A stretch of DNA of 64,000 nt from positions 2,780,673-2,844,672 of the forward strand of contig NZ_CP035282.1 in NCBI RefSeq assembly GCF_004103715.1. The letters are read 5' to 3'. Source of the DNA: Acidilutibacter cellobiosedens. GTDB taxonomy: Bacteria > Bacillota > Clostridia > Tissierellales > Acidilutibacteraceae. This document shows positions 8,291-17,928 of the stretch, piece by piece. Each line of letters begins with the position of its first letter. Position 1 is the stretch's first letter. The notes under the pieces are model-generated. The model saw only the letters and a program-made list of their open reading frames with translations, made no database searches and was not told where the DNA came from. A program made the position numbers and the translations under genes.

Positions 8291-9418
8291 CTATACAATC
8301 AGCCCGTACGGTACATGAATTAAGCTGTTTTCTATTTCTTTAAAGACACGTTCCATATATTTCGGTTCGGTAAGATTGCCTAATATAAACGAAGACTCAT
8401 CAGACACTTCTTCAATAACTTCCTGAACTTTCCGGCCGGACATATGAACAAAACAAAGTTTATTTTTATCCATCTCATCCGTACTGTCTATCATCTTATT
8501 GCTGATATGAACCGCATCTATTTCATATCCGAACTTTGCCTGAAAACTGCCGCTCATCGGCTCCCAAAACTTCTCTGAGAAAAATCCGTATGGACTGCAG
8601 GCAATAAAAAAACTCGCCGGAACAGCCTGAGAAACCATATAAGCGGATAATCCGAAATCATACCTGACATCTTCATCAAACTTCATCATCGGTTTTGGCA
8701 ATTTGATGATGATGATGCCCGGATTTTCCTGCTCTTCAATATTCCTTACATATTTATTTACCCTATAGACACGGCTGCCCAACTCACCTCTCATATCCGA
8801 AAAATCAATTGTGTGGAAACCGAACAAACCGTTTGCCCTTTCCGGACCTATGGCGGACACTCTAAGACCCTTATCTTGGCACAGTTTAACCAAATTGTAA
8901 AATACCTCGTATCCCTGAACATTTTCTGCCAGTTCCCCGATAAAAACAACAGGTGCATAGGGATGATACAAGGGCTCCGAAATGTCCCTGTATGAAACCC
9001 GGGGAAGTTTGTCCTCAATGATACAGCGGAAGCCGATGTTTTCTTCATGACATATTTCTTTATACCGATTCATTGTTTCTCTGTCCAGATCCAGCAGGCA
9101 TATGATATCCTTTCTCTGCCTGATTGCTTCTTCCACTGCCTTTATCCCATAATCATATAAATGGCCGGATTTATCTTTTGATAATATAAGTACTGTATCA
9201 CATGATTTTATACTGTCATTCAGATTTGAAGTAACCGTATATCCTAATTCACACCTGTTTTCAGCAGCACCGATATCTTTCCCTTCCAAGCCCAATCCTC
9301 CTGGGGCAATGACGGAATCAACGACATATTCAGGCATAAAATTCGTCAGATTTATGATAACAGGTATATCTTCCGCCGAAAAGGGAACAGCACATATCGC
9401 CGATTTTCCCATAATCAT
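8291..9418 (-). CDS. TIGR04066-like peptide maturation system protein
   Basis: This 375-residue soluble protein has no catalytic motif I can name. It contains alternating beta-strand/glycine segments such as ICAVPFSAEDIPVIINL and VIAPGGLGLEGKDIG, which suggests a nucleotide- or cofactor-binding alpha/beta fold. Its position between the CcpM-like radical SAM enzyme and the acyl-carrier-like protein, and its size, fit the TIGR04066 family of uncharacterised peptide maturation proteins (recalled, not searched). The ATG at 9418 overlaps the radical SAM stop by 4 nt (ATGA); ATG 9412 is also possible and is better spaced from GGAGG. Function unknown. Confidence 0.7.
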   Translation of the reverse strand: MIMGKSAICAVPFSAEDIPVIINLTNFMPEYVVDSVIAPGGLGLEGKDIGAAENRCELGYTVTSNLNDSIKSCDTVLILSKDKSGHLYDYGIKAVEEAIRQRKDIICLLDLDRETMNRYKEICHEENIGFRCIIEDKLPRVSYRDISEPLYHPYAPVVFIGELAENVQGYEVFYNLVKLCQDKGLRVSAIGPERANGLFGFHTIDFSDMRGELGSRVYRVNKYVRNIEEQENPGIIIIKLPKPMMKFDEDVRYDFGLSAYMVSQAVPASFFIACSPYGFFSEKFWEPMSGSFQAKFGYEIDAVHISNKMIDSTDEMDKNKLCFVHMSGRKVQEVIEEVSDESSFILGNLTEPKYMERVFKEIENSLIHVPYGLIV

Positions 9419-10893
9419 TTCACCTCCCGGAATATATTTACATCGTTCAATGAATTCCCTTCTCCCGACAAATGCCTCTTTAACTCAAAGAGCAGAACCT
9501 TATTCTTTATTTTCGAGAAAGCCATTCTTTTTGATTCCTGACAATATTTTCTTTTCTTTTCCGCCGATAACTTCCCATCTTTGTCGGCTTTCTTTCCGCA
9601 GAGAATACACTGGGTAAACGCCCAGCAATTTCTGCACTCATCTTCCGTCAGTTTTCCGATATTAAGCAAGGAATTGATCTTATCCTTATCTAAACCCCTA
9701 TCCAAAGAGCCGATATTCATACACTCCGATATTTCGTTTACCCTCTCGCATGGGTAAAATTCACCTTTGCAGTTTATAAACAGCCTCATTTTGCCGGGGA
9801 TACACGGGCCTCCCGGCGCCGCCACATCCCCCAATACTCCATACCTTATTTTTTGTATTTCATGCTCCATATTTTCAATTTCATCAATTGTTGTCTTTCC
9901 GACTCCGGCTTTCTTGAATCGCCCGACTGTAGACAAAATACCCAAAAATTGATTGTAAAGGCTTTCATTCACATACTCATCCGAATAGTTCACCGTCTCT
10001 CCCTCATCTTTTTCCACAATCGAATGAAGGCATCTCATTTTCCTTATATACCTGTCATTAAATAATTTGTTTATTTCTTCATAGCTGTTCTCCGGATTGA
10101 TTACCATATTTATAGATACGGTTTTCGCAAATTCCGGATGATTCTCCCATATTTTTTTGATATTCCTTATTACCGTATCATAGGAACCTTTCTTATTAGC
10201 AGCAAAAACCCGATTCTGATTATGTATTGATTTCGGGCCGTCCAAGCTGATCATAAGATTGAATTTGTTTTCAGCAAGGTAATCTATAAGGTCGTCGGTT
10301 AACAATGTAGCATTGGTTGTCGTAGTAAAAGTAATATTCCGCCCTTCAAACACTCTTCTTGCATAGTCAACTACCTGTTTGATCAACTCTTCATTTAAAA
10401 AAGGCTCGCCGCCATAAAAGCTGATATTAGGCTGCTTTGTATCCATAGAATGCATGAAATAAAAATCCACTGCTTTTTTTGCCGTTTCAAAAGACATCAT
10501 TTTCTCCGAATGACTTCTCTGGCTGGGATAACTGTTCTCGGAATATACGCAATATGAACAGCGTAAATTACATTTCTGTGTCACTTGGAGAGTAATGCTG
10601 TCAATTTTTCGTTCCAAAAAAAGTTCCAATTCATCCGTTGCAGGATGTTTTATTTCTTTCACATGATTTGTACAAAGATATCCGCAGTCCTTCAAATCAC
10701 CATACTGACGGACAACTTCCTCCCCAAACTGGTGGATCTCCTGCTCATTATCCTGCATTACGGCATCAATATACTTATATAATTGTTCATTTACTGCCAC
10801 TATTTCATTCCTATTTGTTTCATAGAAATAAAACCCCAACGGAGTCTTAAAAGGCAGAATCAGTGGCTTAGACTGTTTAACTTGTTGTTCCAT
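9415..10893 (-). CDS. ccpM: Radical SAM/SPASM peptide maturase, CcpM-like
   Basis: The 492-residue protein has a radical SAM cluster motif CNLRCSYC (Cys108, 112, 115) followed by a YGGEPFLNEE element, typical of SPASM peptide maturases. C-terminal cysteines (GGPCIPG, INCKGEFYPCE, DECRNCW, CILCGKK, YCQES) bind auxiliary 4Fe-4S clusters. The N-terminal ~95 residues resemble a RiPP precursor recognition region. From memory the family is TIGR04068, CcpM, the maturase of clostridial Cys-rich peptides. It should modify precursors A and B; the bond formed is not known to me. Its start overlaps the 3' end of the ATPase gene by 17 nt, which suggests translational coupling. Confidence 0.88.
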   Translation of the reverse strand: MEQQVKQSKPLILPFKTPLGFYFYETNRNEIVAVNEQLYKYIDAVMQDNEQEIHQFGEEVVRQYGDLKDCGYLCTNHVKEIKHPATDELELFLERKIDSITLQVTQKCNLRCSYCVYSENSYPSQRSHSEKMMSFETAKKAVDFYFMHSMDTKQPNISFYGGEPFLNEELIKQVVDYARRVFEGRNITFTTTTNATLLTDDLIDYLAENKFNLMISLDGPKSIHNQNRVFAANKKGSYDTVIRNIKKIWENHPEFAKTVSINMVINPENSYEEINKLFNDRYIRKMRCLHSIVEKDEGETVNYSDEYVNESLYNQFLGILSTVGRFKKAGVGKTTIDEIENMEHEIQKIRYGVLGDVAAPGGPCIPGKMRLFINCKGEFYPCERVNEISECMNIGSLDRGLDKDKINSLLNIGKLTEDECRNCWAFTQCILCGKKADKDGKLSAEKKRKYCQESKRMAFSKIKNKVLLFELKRHLSGEGNSLNDVNIFREVK

Positions 10894-11581
10894 TAAAACT
10901 TCCCCCTTTTGTTGCCAGCTTCCCGTCTTTCATGGTGTAAACAACGTCTGCCCTGTCGGCTATGCTCATATCGTGGGTTATGATAATCACTGCGTATCCT
11001 TCGTCATGAGCCAATTTCCCCAGCAGTTCCACTACTATGTTTCCGTTTGCGGTATCAAGGTTTCCCGTAGGTTCGTCGGCAAGGAGGATTTTCCCTCCCA
11101 CTGCAAGGGCTCTCGCTATTGCAACTCTCTGCTGCTCTCCTCCGCTCATCATAAGAGGAAGCTGATTATATATTCTTTCTTCGAGCCCTACTTTTGAAAT
11201 CAGCTCTTTTGCTTTTTCTTTGGCTTCTTTTGTGGGAACTCCTTTAAGCTCCATGGGATAAGCCACATTTTCGAGAGCCGTCAAAAGGGGAAACAGGTTA
11301 AAGGACTGATATACAACAGACGCCGTATTTCTCCTGTATTTATCCCTGTCCAATGTGCTCATGGGTTTGTCCTCCAAATAGATTTCTCCCTTCGTGGGCA
11401 GATCAAGGCCTGCCAAAAGGGAAAGAAATGTGGTCTTTCCACTCCCGGAATGGCCTACTATGGCATAGACTTTCCCCGTATCAAAGGTGCATGAAACGTC
11501 GGAAACCGCTTTAACCGTCTGATATTTGCTTTTATATATATAGCTTACTTCCTTTGCTTTTAATATACTCAATTTCACCAT
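10877..11581 (-). CDS. LolD/MacB-type ABC transporter ATPase
   Basis: A 234-residue ATPase with Walker A GHSGSGKTT, Q-loop VYQSFNLFP, signature MSGGEQQR, Walker B ILLADEPTGNLD and H-loop ITHD. The DEPTGNLD wording is that of the MacB/LolD/FtsE group, which pairs with FtsX-type permeases. It lies 8 nt after the permease at 11590-12813 and may serve the two large permeases at 5809-7674 and 677-2542 as well. Export of, or self-protection from, the modified peptide is the likely role. Confidence 0.88.
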   Translation of the reverse strand: MVKLSILKAKEVSYIYKSKYQTVKAVSDVSCTFDTGKVYAIVGHSGSGKTTFLSLLAGLDLPTKGEIYLEDKPMSTLDRDKYRRNTASVVYQSFNLFPLLTALENVAYPMELKGVPTKEAKEKAKELISKVGLEERIYNQLPLMMSGGEQQRVAIARALAVGGKILLADEPTGNLDTANGNIVVELLGKLAHDEGYAVIIITHDMSIADRADVVYTMKDGKLATKGGSFNGTTS

Positions 11582-11589
11582 ACCTCCCT

Positions 11590-12813
11590 TTAGTCCGTTT
11601 TGGATAATACCGCCATTACGCTGAATCTGTTCAGTAAAAGCAGTGCAATTGCTGTCCCCATCATGTAAAAAATCAGGAATACTGCTAAAACAGTTACAGT
11701 AGTTTTAAACATAAGGTTTACAATAAAACCCGATACAAAAGCTCCTATGATACTGCCTAAAAGTGCCAATATCATGCTTTCCAAAAAGATTATCCGAAAA
11801 CATTTTTCTTTACTTGTCCCTAAGGAACGCATAATGGCAAATTCATGCTGCCTGCTCTGCATCAATAAATAAGACGATATAAAGCCGATTGCGGCAACGA
11901 TTATAAAAATCAGCGGTGCAAAACTTTTTAGCATGTTCAGGCTTTCCGTAAGCTGAGTTGCCGACATGATGAATGTTTCGTCGTTTATGGTCAGGGCTTT
12001 TCCCACCCGTGAAAAACCTGAACGCATATTGGTAGGTAAAAATCCGATTTTCTCCATTTCATCTTTAAATTCGTTGATTTTGAGAGAATCCCTGAGGGTA
12101 AACCTTGCGGCGCTTGCATAGCTCTTAACATTTGTTCCTTCATAGATGCTTTCCACAAATTTGTCCGAGCTTATAATATAGGGCGCTTCATTGCGGCTCT
12201 GGGTTTTGGACTTATAGCTTCCGATCACCTTCATCTTCACAAGGCCTATTTTTTCAAAATCGTCTATGATTTGTCCTTCATCATCATATTTCGGTGCATA
12301 GGCCTCAACTTCCAATTCGTCTCCCAATTTGATATTCTGCTCCCTCATAAACCTGTCCCTTACAATACATACGGCTTCACTTCCCTTTAAAAAACTTTCA
12401 TCGTAGTTATCAATATATGAAACATCCTCAGGTGCGAATGATGAAAATATAGAAAAAGAATTGGTGCCTTCAAACCTGAATAAAATTCCCATAGCCGATT
12501 CGCTGTATGTACCGGGTAAAGCAGCCCATATTTCCATCGCAGTCACTTCGTCTTTTACAAGTCCCGTGTTGCGCATCTTTTTTAGCATCCCGAAATCAAT
12601 CTGAAGCCCCACATCCTGACTGCCATCCATATTGCATATGCTCCCCGTAACGGGAATGGTCCTTCCGAGCCTTAAAAGCTGGGCTTGATTTTTTTCTATA
12701 TTTCCCATGTACAACAGCAGAAATAAAACAATCATGCATGAAATCAGAACAGACAGAAAACTCTTTTTTCTGTGCCTTGAAATATTCTTCTGAATTGCAT
12801 GAAAAACAAACAT
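11590..12813 (-). CDS. FtsX-type ABC permease, first gene of the peptide-maturation operon
   Basis: A ~407-residue permease with an N-terminal helix (about 20-37), a ~230-residue extracytoplasmic domain and three C-terminal helices (about 295-315, 345-370, 380-400). A conserved LGTSKEKCFRIIFLES segment links helices 2 and 3. ATG 12813 follows GGTGGTG; an in-frame GTG at 12822 is less well spaced. It has the same topology as the two large permeases but a much smaller outer domain and little sequence similarity. It leads the operon and probably forms the permease of the adjacent ATPase. Confidence 0.82.
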   Translation of the reverse strand: MFVFHAIQKNISRHRKKSFLSVLISCMIVLFLLLYMGNIEKNQAQLLRLGRTIPVTGSICNMDGSQDVGLQIDFGMLKKMRNTGLVKDEVTAMEIWAALPGTYSESAMGILFRFEGTNSFSIFSSFAPEDVSYIDNYDESFLKGSEAVCIVRDRFMREQNIKLGDELEVEAYAPKYDDEGQIIDDFEKIGLVKMKVIGSYKSKTQSRNEAPYIISSDKFVESIYEGTNVKSYASAARFTLRDSLKINEFKDEMEKIGFLPTNMRSGFSRVGKALTINDETFIMSATQLTESLNMLKSFAPLIFIIVAAIGFISSYLLMQSRQHEFAIMRSLGTSKEKCFRIIFLESMILALLGSIIGAFVSGFIVNLMFKTTVTVLAVFLIFYMMGTAIALLLLNRFSVMAVLSKTD

Positions 12814-13099
12814 AATCACCACCGCCTTTTTAAAAAGTAAATAAATAAAATGACTATAATTGATAATAAATATCTATTTAAAATTTTTTATTTAATAAAC
12901 GCAGGATACATTATGGAATAAATTTTGGATTGAGTATTGGAATTCTTATGTCTGATCTTAAGAGATGACTTGCTATTATCCTGACAACTTTCTGTAGGAT
13001 TTGTTCTAAAGGGTTTGCCGGATTATTTATGTATTGCTTTTTTAATATCAATATTTACCTTTTTATCATAATAAAAGCATATATTTCTATTTGATTTAA

Positions 13100-13128
13100 A
13101 TTATATCGTTATTATATATATAAGTAAA
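13100..13128 (-). promoter_or_regulatory. Possible promoter of the peptide-maturation operon
   Basis: On the minus strand a TATAAT (13100-13105) stands 17 nt from TTTACT (13123-13128), ~285 nt before the first gene. The rest of the 12823-13186 gap is AT-rich with no gene. The long leader makes this assignment tentative. Confidence 0.35.
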
Positions 13129-13186
13129 TATATTTTATGTAAAAATTATGTAGAATTTATGGAAAAATATGAAATATATCAGGAAA

Positions 13187-13220
13187 AGCCCCTGCAATTT
13201 TAATTAAAATTGCAGGGGCT
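13187..13220 (-). terminator. Terminator after livF
   Basis: A 15-bp perfect stem (agcccctgcaatttt) is followed on the minus strand by a T tract, 14 nt beyond the livF stop. It separates the liv operon from the peptide operon. Confidence 0.88.
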
Positions 13221-13233
13221 CTAAAAGTATTTT

Positions 13234-13950
13234 TTATATTTTCTGTTTTGCCGTTCCCAGATAAGCCGATTTAATATTTGGATTTTCGGCAATTTCTTTC
13301 GCTGAACCCTTCATCGTTATCTTCCCTTGTTCCAGGACATAAGCCCTGTCGGCAACGGAAAGGGCTTTGTATGCATTTTGTTCCACCAATAGTATGGTCT
13401 TGCCCATCTTTCTTATATCCACTATTATATCAAATACTGTCTGAACCAAAAGAGGCGCTAATCCCAAAGAAGGTTCATCAAGAAGCATAAGATCAGGATT
13501 GCTCATAAGTCCTCTTCCCATGGCAAGCATCTGCTGTTCTCCGCCGCTCAAGGTACCCGCAATCTGGTTTTCTCTTTCCTTTAATCTTGGAAAAAGAGTA
13601 TATACCTTCTCCAAATCCTCTTTTATTTTTTTATTATCATTTCTCAAATAGGCTCCTAAATACAGATTATCTTTCACGGACAAATTGGCAAACACAAGTC
13701 TTCCTTCCGGTACCTGACATATGCCGTCTTTTACCACTTTGCTCGGATTAGACGGAAGATTTTCACCTTTATATGTTATCTTCCCTTCTTTATACTTTAA
13801 AAATCCGGATACGGCATTAAGCAAAGTCGATTTTCCGGCTCCATTGGCTCCGATTATAGTTACAATCTCACCGGAATTTATATCTATGGACACTCCTTTC
13901 AAGGCGTGTATCCCTCCATAATATACATGTAAATTGTCTACTTTCAGCAT
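13234..13950 (-). CDS. livF: Branched-chain amino acid ABC transporter ATPase LivF
   Basis: A 238-residue ATPase with Walker A GANGAGKSTL, signature LSGGEQQML, Walker B LMLLDEPSLGLAP and the LivF-typical VPEGRLVFANLSVKDNL segment. It is the last gene of the livKHMGF operon and starts 2 nt after livG. Together with LivG it powers uptake of leucine, isoleucine and valine, or a related amide/amino acid; the sequence does not fix the substrate. Confidence 0.95.
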   Translation of the reverse strand: MLKVDNLHVYYGGIHALKGVSIDINSGEIVTIIGANGAGKSTLLNAVSGFLKYKEGKITYKGENLPSNPSKVVKDGICQVPEGRLVFANLSVKDNLYLGAYLRNDNKKIKEDLEKVYTLFPRLKERENQIAGTLSGGEQQMLAMGRGLMSNPDLMLLDEPSLGLAPLLVQTVFDIIVDIRKMGKTILLVEQNAYKALSVADRAYVLEQGKITMKGSAKEIAENPNIKSAYLGTAKQKI

Positions 13951-13952
13951 TT

Positions 13953-14717
13953 CTATCCCTCCACTCCCAAATAGGCTTCGACTACTTTAGAATTTCCCTG
14001 TATTTCCGAAGGAGTTCCTTCAGCTAATTTGCAGCCGAAGTTTAGAACCACTATTTTTTCGCATATACCCATAACAAGATCCATATGATGATCTATAATC
14101 AAAACAGATACTCCGAATTTTTCCCGTATATATGATATCAGGCTCATCAACTGTTCCGTTTCGTCAGGGTTCATGCCGGCAGCCGGTTCATCCAACAATA
14201 AAAGCTGAGGATTTAATGCCAGTGCTCTTGCTATCTCCAACCTTCTCTGAAGCCCATAAGGAAGATTATCGGCTATCATTTCTTTTCTGTCCATAAGCCC
14301 CATTATTTCAAGAAGTTCTTCTGTTTGGCCTTTTAACTTTCTTTCCTCTTTTCTGCATTTAGGAAGTCTCAAAAAAGTTTCGACAATATTATAATTTCCG
14401 TTATAATGACAAGCCGTAAGAACATTTTCATAAACAGTAAGCTTTTTAAAAAGCCTGATGTTTTGAAAAGTCCTGGTAATACCGCATTGGGCTATTAAAT
14501 AAGGCTCTTTATTTGTAATTTCATTTCCCTGAAATATTATATTTCCCTCGGTAACCTTGTAGACTCCCGTTATAAGATTAAATATGGTTGTCTTGCCGGC
14601 ACCGTTAGGACCTATAAGCCCTACGATATTGTCATCGTCTACGGTAAAATCCACATTTCCTACCGCCGTAAGTCCGCCGAAACGCTTTGTGACATTCTTA
14701 AATTCCAACATAGCCAT
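13953..14717 (-). CDS. livG: Branched-chain amino acid ABC transporter ATPase LivG
   Basis: A 254-residue ATPase with Walker [10 protein letters not shown], the LivG-type [13 protein letters not shown]-loop region, signature [15 protein letters not shown] (the LivG form of LSGGQ), Walker [14 protein letters not shown] and IIDHHMDLV. It lies between livM and livF with gaps of 2-4 nt, so the operon is tightly coupled. Confidence 0.95.
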   Translation of the reverse strand: MAMLEFKNVTKRFGGLTAVGNVDFTVDDDNIVGLIGPNGAGKTTIFNLITGVYKVTEGNIIFQGNEITNKEPYLIAQCGITRTFQNIRLFKKLTVYENVLTACHYNGNYNIVETFLRLPKCRKEERKLKGQTEELLEIMGLMDRKEMIADNLPYGLQRRLEIARALALNPQLLLLDEPAAGMNPDETEQLMSLISYIREKFGVSVLIIDHHMDLVMGICEKIVVLNFGCKLAEGTPSEIQGNSKVVEAYLGVEG

Positions 14718-14721
14718 TTTA

Positions 14722-15618
14722 TTATTTCCCTCCTTCAGTATCTTCAGCAGGGTTCTTTTTATGTTTGCCTATCCTCGAAAACAGTTTTTTCATACTTGAA
14801 GGAGTAAATTCATATCCGCCCATAAGGCCTTCGGGCCTTGTTATCATAATAACGATTACGGCTAATCCGTAAAAAACAAGCCTCCAACTTGAAAATGCCC
14901 TTAAAATTTCAGGTAAAGCAGTTAATATAAGGGTTCCAAGTACACTTCCGGATATACTTCCGAGGCCTCCGAATATAACTATTATTGTGAGTTCAGTGGA
15001 CTTTACAAGACTGAACATTTTAGGTTGCAAAAACGTCATATAATGACCCATAAGTCCTCCTGCAATACCTGCATAAGCAGCGCTTATCATCAATGAAATG
15101 AGTTTATATTTAAAAACATTTATGCCGACTGTTTGGGACGCCAGCTCCTCTTCCCTTATAGCAATCATATTTCTTCCGTATTTTGACCGAATTAAATTTG
15201 CAAGTAGAAATATTCCGATTATATTTATAACAAGAACATTGGTCAAGTTCGTATAATTAGGAATTCCGGGCCAGCCTCTTGCACCGCCGAAATATTGAAC
15301 ATTATCAAGAATCAGTCTTACGGCTTCTCCAAATCCCAATGTCGCTATACAAAAATAATCTCCTTTAAGATTAAGAGTCAATCTCCCTATGAAAATACTA
15401 ACTACAGCGGCCGACAATCCCCCAATCAGCAAGGCAGGTATAAAAGGCCAGCCGTATTTTACGGTCATCATGGCTGTCGCATATCCTCCTATTGCCATAA
15501 ACCCAGCATGTCCAAAGGAGAACATCCCCGTAAATCCTGTCAAAAGAGATAATCCCAATACAGTCATCAGATTTATTCCCGATAATATCAAAATTCCTTC
15601 TATATAATACATATCCAT
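14722..15618 (-). CDS. livM: Branched-chain amino acid ABC transporter permease LivM
   Basis: A ~298-residue permease with about eight hydrophobic helices. It carries the family-typical [20 protein letters not shown] motif near the N-terminus and the [13 protein letters not shown] loop. The C-terminal ~30 residues are a charged cytoplasmic tail. It starts after AGGAG, 15 nt past livH. Confidence 0.94.
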   Translation of the reverse strand: MDMYYIEGILILSGINLMTVLGLSLLTGFTGMFSFGHAGFMAIGGYATAMMTVKYGWPFIPALLIGGLSAAVVSIFIGRLTLNLKGDYFCIATLGFGEAVRLILDNVQYFGGARGWPGIPNYTNLTNVLVINIIGIFLLANLIRSKYGRNMIAIREEELASQTVGINVFKYKLISLMISAAYAGIAGGLMGHYMTFLQPKMFSLVKSTELTIIVIFGGLGSISGSVLGTLILTALPEILRAFSSWRLVFYGLAVIVIMITRPEGLMGGYEFTPSSMKKLFSRIGKHKKNPAEDTEGGK

Positions 15619-15633
15619 TAGAAAATCTCCTTT

Positions 15634-16518
15634 CTATGCTTTATCCTCAGTAGTTTTACCCATAAGCCCAGAAGGTTTTACAACCAAAACCCCTATTAAT
15701 AGTACAAATGCTATTAAATCTCTATACTGAGATGATATATATCCCGATGTAAAGGTTTCGATTATTCCAAGTAAAACGGAACCTATAACGGCTCCCGGAA
15801 GGCTTCCCAGTCCCCCGAAAACTGCCGCTATAAAGGATTTATTTGTAATAACCCCTATCTGAGGATAAACCGTGTATTTCATACCAAACAATACTCCTGC
15901 TATTCCTGCAAAAAAACCCCCTAATGCAAATATGGCAATTATGATGAAATCCGTATTTATTCCCATAAGGGCACTTGCTTTTATATTGTAAGATGTAGCT
16001 TGAATCGCTTTCCCGATCTTCGTATGATCTATAAGGTAAACGAGAAGTAGCAGGCATATGGCAGATATGACAAACATAAGAGCATCTAACCTTCCGATAG
16101 AAATACTTCCCAAAGTAAAAGGCGTTTTATCAAGTACAGGAGGATAGGTCCTAAAAGTAGGACCTATGGACGGTATTGCTATTATAATATTTTCCATGAA
16201 TATGGATGCCCCCATGGCACAAATAATAAAATACAGAAACGGGGCTTTTCTGTCTCTCAACGGTTTATATGCGGTTCTTTCGATTATTACCGCAACTATT
16301 GCGGTACACAGAGCTGCAAATAAAAATGCCAAAGCAAAAGGAAGATTGTATTTTGTTAAAAAAAAGTACCCAAAATAAGCTCCGAACATTATAACTCCGC
16401 CATGAGCAAAATTGCTGAATTTCATAATACTATAGACTAAAGAATATCCGACAGCCATTAATGCATATACACTTCCGATGGATAATCCGTTAATAAGTTG
16501 TTGCAAAAATTGAGTCAT
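15634..16518 (-). CDS. livH: Branched-chain amino acid ABC transporter permease LivH
   Basis: A 294-residue permease with the LivH N-terminal LINGLSIGSVYALMAVGYSL segment, the FSNFAHGGVIMFGAY motif and the GGLGSLPGAVIGS cytoplasmic loop. It partners LivM in the membrane channel. It starts 50 nt after livK, and AGGAG precedes the ATG. Confidence 0.94.
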   Translation of the reverse strand: MTQFLQQLINGLSIGSVYALMAVGYSLVYSIMKFSNFAHGGVIMFGAYFGYFFLTKYNLPFALAFLFAALCTAIVAVIIERTAYKPLRDRKAPFLYFIICAMGASIFMENIIIAIPSIGPTFRTYPPVLDKTPFTLGSISIGRLDALMFVISAICLLLLVYLIDHTKIGKAIQATSYNIKASALMGINTDFIIIAIFALGGFFAGIAGVLFGMKYTVYPQIGVITNKSFIAAVFGGLGSLPGAVIGSVLLGIIETFTSGYISSQYRDLIAFVLLIGVLVVKPSGLMGKTTEDKA

Positions 16519-16568
16519 AAATCTTCTCTCCTTTAAAAATTATCTTCTCTCCCAATAAATTTAAGTTT

Positions 16569-17750
16569 TTATTGCGCAGCGGAATATTTTTTCTGGAATA
16601 CGTATTCTCCATTGACTAACTTAACTATTGCTGCTTCTTTTCCCTCCGGATTATGCGTATCTTTACCAACCTTTATTTTACCGGTTATTCCGACTATATC
16701 CGTAGTTTCAAGAGCTTTGGCAATTTTTTCGGAATCTGCTTCTCCTGCCCTTTCCATAGCGTCAACAAGCATCATTATAGCATCGTGAACCAAATATCCG
16801 TTGATCTCCATATTTTTGTTGTATTTTTCCTTGTACTCATTTTTTAAATCCTGCACGTCAGGGTCATCATAATTTACCTGATTAACTATATATGAACCTT
16901 CTACCGCATCCTTGGCCATAGTTATAAGTTGTTCCGAAGGCCAAGTGTCTCCGCCCATAAGAGTGGCTGTTATTCCCAATTCTCTGGCCTGATTTGAAGA
17001 TAGAGCAACTTCTTTATAAACAAATGGCATAAATATTACGTCAGGATTTGCAGATTTTATCTTGCTCAATTGAGGTCTAAAATCAACATCTCCGGTTTTA
17101 AAGGCTTCCTTGGCAACAATTTTTCCTCCCTTTTTAACAAAGGTTTCCTCAAAAAATTCACTTAATCCTTGAGAATAGTCATCGGACACGTCATAAAGTA
17201 TAGCCGCATTTTTTGCTTTCAGCTCGTCTGCTGCAAACCCTGCCGCTACCGCTCCCTGATATGGATCTATGAAACAAACTCTGAAATTATAGGGCTTAAC
17301 TTTTCCATCAACAACGGTGACCTTTGGATTCGTTGCAACTGTAGCAATATCCGCAACTTTTGCCTGTTCAAGTACGGGAGAAATGGGTATAGCAGTACCG
17401 CTTGTATTAGGCCCTAATATTGCAACCACCTTGTCCTGTCCCGTAAGCCTTTTGGCAACGTTTACAGCTTCCTGAGCATCACCTTTTGTGTCATATCCTA
17501 TAACTTCCAATTTCTTACCCAGAACTCCTCCCTTTTTATTAATATCATCAAATATCATCTTTACCGCGTTCAATTCACATTGTCCCCATACTGCTTGATC
17601 TCCCGTCAGGGATCCCATCCAGCCTACTTTTATAACGTTTTCATTCTCCGTCTTCTCTTTTTCGTTCTTAGAACATCCCGTAGTAATTACAGAAAAAATC
17701 ATTACAAATAATAACAATAATGATAAGGCTCTCTTTTGCATTTTATTCAT
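16569..17750 (-). CDS. livK: Branched-chain amino acid binding lipoprotein LivK/LivJ-type
   Basis: A 393-residue periplasmic-binding-type protein. Residues 1-26 are a lipoprotein signal ending in TTGC, so it is anchored to the outer face of the membrane by Cys26. The mature part has the type I fold wording of the family (IKVGWMGSLTGDQAVWGQ, ILGPNTSGTAIPISPVLEQ). It leads the operon and delivers the ligand to LivHM. The substrate class is known from the family; the exact amino acid is not readable. Confidence 0.93.
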   Translation of the reverse strand: MNKMQKRALSLLLLFVMIFSVITTGCSKNEKEKTENENVIKVGWMGSLTGDQAVWGQCELNAVKMIFDDINKKGGVLGKKLEVIGYDTKGDAQEAVNVAKRLTGQDKVVAILGPNTSGTAIPISPVLEQAKVADIATVATNPKVTVVDGKVKPYNFRVCFIDPYQGAVAAGFAADELKAKNAAILYDVSDDYSQGLSEFFEETFVKKGGKIVAKEAFKTGDVDFRPQLSKIKSANPDVIFMPFVYKEVALSSNQARELGITATLMGGDTWPSEQLITMAKDAVEGSYIVNQVNYDDPDVQDLKNEYKEKYNKNMEINGYLVHDAIMMLVDAMERAGEADSEKIAKALETTDIVGITGKIKVGKDTHNPEGKEAAIVKLVNGEYVFQKKYSAAQ

Positions 17751-17867
17751 TCCTCCTTAAATATTAAAATAAAATGGAATTTTTTTTATTATAATATTCA
17801 ATATTCAAAAAACTTCATAATGCTTCAAGAATATTCGAAATTTTTAAATGAATTTTATATTTCTCAT

Positions 17868-17916
17868 AATAACTGCCCCTATACAAGAACATTGTCCTTG
17901 TATAGGGGCAGTTATT
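17868..17916. terminator. 20-bp perfect hairpin between rpiR and livK
   Basis: Arms aataactgcccctatacaag and its exact complement enclose a 9-nt loop. It starts 12 nt past the rpiR stop, so it probably ends that transcript. Only a weak TTATTAT tract follows, so it may also act as an mRNA 3' stabiliser. Confidence 0.65.
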
Positions 17917-17928
17917 ACTTACTCAACA

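Noticed and set aside
12823-13186. Hidden small gene or third precursor before the first permease
   Set aside because: No frame with a ribosome binding site and a Cys cluster was found on either strand; only AT-rich leader sequence is present.
16519-17867. T-box or amino-acid riboswitch for the liv operon
   Set aside because: No T-box AGGGTGG-type sequence or specifier loop pattern was seen in the short leader upstream of livK.
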